64,000 nt of DNA from Providencia alcalifaciens DSM 30120. Its GTDB lineage: Bacteria; Pseudomonadota; Gammaproteobacteria; Enterobacterales; Enterobacteriaceae. The notes under the pieces were generated by a model. The model was not told the DNA's origin, did no database searches, and saw only the letters and a list, made by a program, of their open reading frames with translations. Positions within the stretch are counted from its first letter, which is position 1; every line of letters starts with the position of its first letter. The stretch spans positions 38,121 through 102,120 of the forward strand of contig NZ_ABXW01000074.1 of NCBI RefSeq assembly GCF_000173415.1, written 5' to 3'. A program made the position numbers and the translations under genes. Positions 61,601 to 64,000 of this stretch are shown here, in pieces.

Positions 61601-64000
61601 ATGACTGATATTGCAACCATTTCGCTAAAAGCTGATACATCTGATTTGGAGCGAGGAACACAGAAGCTTAAAGAGTTCGGCGCTACAGCTGAAAAGGTCA
61701 ATAATTCAGCAGAAGATTTAAATGAACAATTTAAACGCGGCGTTGATAACCAGAAAAAAGCTACTCAAGCTGCGGAGAAACAGCGTAAGGAGCTTCATGA
61801 ATTATTGAATCAACTCAACCCCACCAATAAAGCGTTTGAACGATTAGATGAATGGCAAGAAAAATTGTCATCAGCCAGTAAAAAAGGAATGCTGTCAACA
61901 GATCAATTCAACGATTACAACAGTATTTTGGAACAAACCAGAGACAAGTTGCAGAAGATGCATATGTCTTTAACTGTTGAAGGGCAAGCGTTGTTAGCTC
62001 AAGAAGCGGCAACTAACAGAGCTAAACTAGCTTCAGATGAGTTTTTACAATCATTGAGAAGTCAAACTGAAATTCTAGGTAAAACGAAAACCGAAGTTTT
62101 AGAATTGAAAGCGGCGCAAATGGGAGTGTCGCAACAAGCTGCACCGATGATTGCTAAGCTGAAGGAGCAGGAAAAAGCGTTTTTAAATGGCTCAATTACT
62201 ATTGGTCAGTACCGTAACGCCATGCGACAACTACCAATGCAAATGACTGATATCGTGACATCACTTGCATCTGGGATGCCGGTATGGATGGTTATGGTTC
62301 AGCAAGGTGGACAGATAAAGGACTCGTTCGGAGGAATTGGAAATTCACTAAAAGCACTTGCGTCATTCTTTACCCCAGCAAAAATAGCAATGATTGGAAC
62401 TATCGGCGCATTAACTGCGGTGGCTGTTGCTGCTTATAAGGGATCTACAGAGTTTAGCGAGTACAATAAGCAGTTAGTGCTAACAGGAGGGTATGCTGGA
62501 AAAACAGCCTCTCAACTGGACATACTTGCTAAAAAGTTGGCTATCAATGGGATTACTCAATTTTCGTCATCGAAGGCTTTATCGCAGGTTGTAGCTACAG
62601 GATCATTCAGAGGGGGGGAATTAGAGCTTGTAGCTAAAACAGCGGTTGAAATGCAGGAAAAAGTGGGGGTTTCTATTGATGAAACAATTAAAAACTTCCA
62701 GAAATTAAAGGAATCTCCAACAAGAGCATCAGAAGAGTTAAATAAGCAGATGCACTATCTGACTGCTGCTCAATATGAATACATTTCATCACTTGAAAGA
62801 AAGGGAAACAAAGAAGAAGCCGCCAGAGTGGCGACGGAACTATATGGAAAAGCATCGCAAAAATCAGCTTCAGAGGTTGTTAGTCATTTAAATTGGATAG
62901 GACAAGCAGCCAAAGAAACAAAGGATTTAATCCTTGGTTTGGGCGATGCAATAGCTGGAATGGGAAGAGAAAAAGGATTCGATGAGAAGTATGCATATGA
63001 CCTTGAACAAATAAATAAAACTATAGACAACATTTATAAGGATAGAGAAAAATCAGGTGTTTCAGACCTATTTGAGTCGGGGTTGAAAAAGTCGCTAGCA
63101 CAAAAAGCGGTCATAGAAAACATTTTAGGTCTACACAATGCTATTGTTGCCGGGAAGCAGGCTGAAAATGCAGCTGAACAGGATAGCATTTTAAGTCTAG
63201 AGTATAAAAACAAAATAATTGAAGAAGGTTTATCAAAAGAAACAAAACGAGCTAGGGATTTGGCTCAATTATGGAGAGAGATATCAAAGGCTCCGGACAA
63301 ATGGTCACAGTCTGAAAGAGAGAAGGCTGTATCAGCAATTAATAAACGGTATGAAACCAAAACCCCAAAAGCAACAGCATATCGACCAGACTATGGGACT
63401 CGTGCTGATGAGTCAGCCAATGAGGCGCTTGTATCTCTACAAGCTCAACTTAAGGTATTAAAAGAGCATAAAACAGTTGCTGATGTAATTAGTTCAGAGC
63501 GTAAAAAGCTTTGGGATATAGAAGCCAAAATCTCTGTGCTAGAAGAAGCAAAGGCAACCCGTAAACTCACTAATGATGAGCAAGCATTATTGGCTAAAAA
63601 AGAATATGTCTTAGCCTCTCAGCGCTCTTTAGCGGTAGTTGGTGATGAAGTAGAGCTTCAGAAGCAAAAAAACAATGAGTTGGATAAGCAAAATAAATAC
63701 ATAGCTGATCTAGTTGCTAAGGGCAATGCCTTAGAGGAAGGTGCTGGGTTATCTAGCAGATTGCAGCAAAGAAAAAGTGCCTTAAATCAAGCTGACACCG
63801 AAGAGAAGAAGAAAGCTTTAGAAGATTACTACGCTAAAGAAGACTCAATTAGAGCTAATTGGGAGCTTGGCGTTAAGCGTGGTTTCGCAGAGTTCCAAGA
63901 TCAAGCCACTGATGTATATGGTAACGTTTCTCAAATCAGCCAATCTTTCTTTCAAGGCATGAGCAATAGCCTTTCAGATTTTGTCATCACGGGTAAAGCT
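61601..64000 (+). CDS. Tail tape measure protein (3' end outside window)
   Basis: Open for all 800 codons to the window edge. It begins MTDIATISLKADTSDLERGTQKLKEFG. It contains long coiled coils and the diagnostic lambda gpH-type segment MRQLPMQMTDIVTSLASGMPVWMVMVQQGGQIKDSFGG (about residues 207-244), followed by a hydrophobic stretch near 255-285. It sets tail length and helps DNA entry. GGAG lies upstream of the ATG. It confirms a siphovirus-type tail. Confidence 0.92.
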   Translation, partial: MTDIATISLKADTSDLERGTQKLKEFGATAEKVNNSAEDLNEQFKRGVDNQKKATQAAEKQRKELHELLNQLNPTNKAFERLDEWQEKLSSASKKGMLSTDQFNDYNSILEQTRDKLQKMHMSLTVEGQALLAQEAATNRAKLASDEFLQSLRSQTEILGKTKTEVLELKAAQMGVSQQAAPMIAKLKEQEKAFLNGSITIGQYRNAMRQLPMQMTDIVTSLASGMPVWMVMVQQGGQIKDSFGGIGNSLKALASFFTPAKIAMIGTIGALTAVAVAAYKGSTEFSEYNKQLVLTGGYAGKTASQLDILAKKLAINGITQFSSSKALSQVVATGSFRGGELELVAKTAVEMQEKVGVSIDETIKNFQKLKESPTRASEELNKQMHYLTAAQYEYISSLERKGNKEEAARVATELYGKASQKSASEVVSHLNWIGQAAKETKDLILGLGDAIAGMGREKGFDEKYAYDLEQINKTIDNIYKDREKSGVSDLFESGLKKSLAQKAVIENILGLHNAIVAGKQAENAAEQDSILSLEYKNKIIEEGLSKETKRARDLAQLWREISKAPDKWSQSEREKAVSAINKRYETKTPKATAYRPDYGTRADESANEALVSLQAQLKVLKEHKTVADVISSERKKLWDIEAKISVLEEAKATRKLTNDEQALLAKKEYVLASQRSLAVVGDEVELQKQKNNELDKQNKYIADLVAKGNALEEGAGLSSRLQQRKSALNQADTEEKKKALEDYYAKEDSIRANWELGVKRGFAEFQDQATDVYGNVSQISQSFFQGMSNSLSDFVITGKA

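Noticed and set aside
63219..63461. 80-codon frame inside the tape measure region
   Set aside because: It lies in another frame within the 800-codon open tape measure gene and has no ribosome site.

Overview
The window reads as a gammaproteobacterial chromosome carrying the 5' part of a prophage. Gene content and order (thiK, nagZ, ndh, mfd, lolCDE, cobB, pepT, roxA, phoQP, purB, hflD, mnmA, nudJ, rluE, icd) follow the Escherichia coli 25-min region. The proteins are Enterobacterales-like but the DNA is AT-rich, so Providencia or a close Morganellaceae relative is the best guess. That is an inference from gene order, protein similarity and base composition; no marker gene is present.

Positions 1-33174 are backbone plus a few accessory insertions. 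An OprD-family porin and a 5'-nucleotidase lipoprotein lie between nagZ and ndh, where E. coli has ycfP. A YcfJ-like protein without its glycine-zipper core and a Sel1-repeat protein follow ndh. Between lolE and cobB is an accessory block: a CYTH protein, an SGNH hydrolase, a TetR repressor, a secreted Cif-like epoxide hydrolase with three palindromic operators, and yqhA. Regulatory sites visible by eye are a perfect FNR box before ndh, a PhoP box before phoPQ and a CRP-like site before the porin.

From about 33.2 kb to the window end (64 kb) lies a lambdoid, long-tailed prophage integrated at the 3' end of icd, with int and xis immediately next to it. The early left operon (minus strand) runs from pL through small genes, a large single-strand-annealing-type protein, a Gp157-family protein, an HNH protein, xis and int. 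The immunity region has an S24-type repressor, a YdaS-like Cro and a YdaT-like protein. Two operators sit at OL and three at OR, all variants of TAGCA-N-TGCTA. The right operon carries an O-like initiator with internal iterons, a DnaC-like loader, a DnaB helicase, small ORFs, DUF1367, a PAPS-reductase-like protein, a Ref-like nuclease and a Q-type antiterminator. The late operon carries two holin-like proteins, an endolysin, nested Rz/Rz1, both terminase subunits, portal, head protein, scaffold, major capsid, head-tail connectors, tail tube, a frameshifted tail-assembly chaperone, a zinc-ribbon moron and the start of the tape measure, which runs off the window. attR and the distal tail genes are outside the window.

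The most unusual material is: (1) a conserved 15-17 nt translation-start cassette (GAGGCAAGACCAATG) in front of genes of both early operons; (2) a highly structured pL leader without a recognisable N gene; (3) the Cif/CifR-like module on the chromosome; (4) two A-run frameshift sites in the morphogenesis genes, one almost certainly programmed and one probably an indel; (5) TGCGCA repeats inside the small terminase gene that could be pac.
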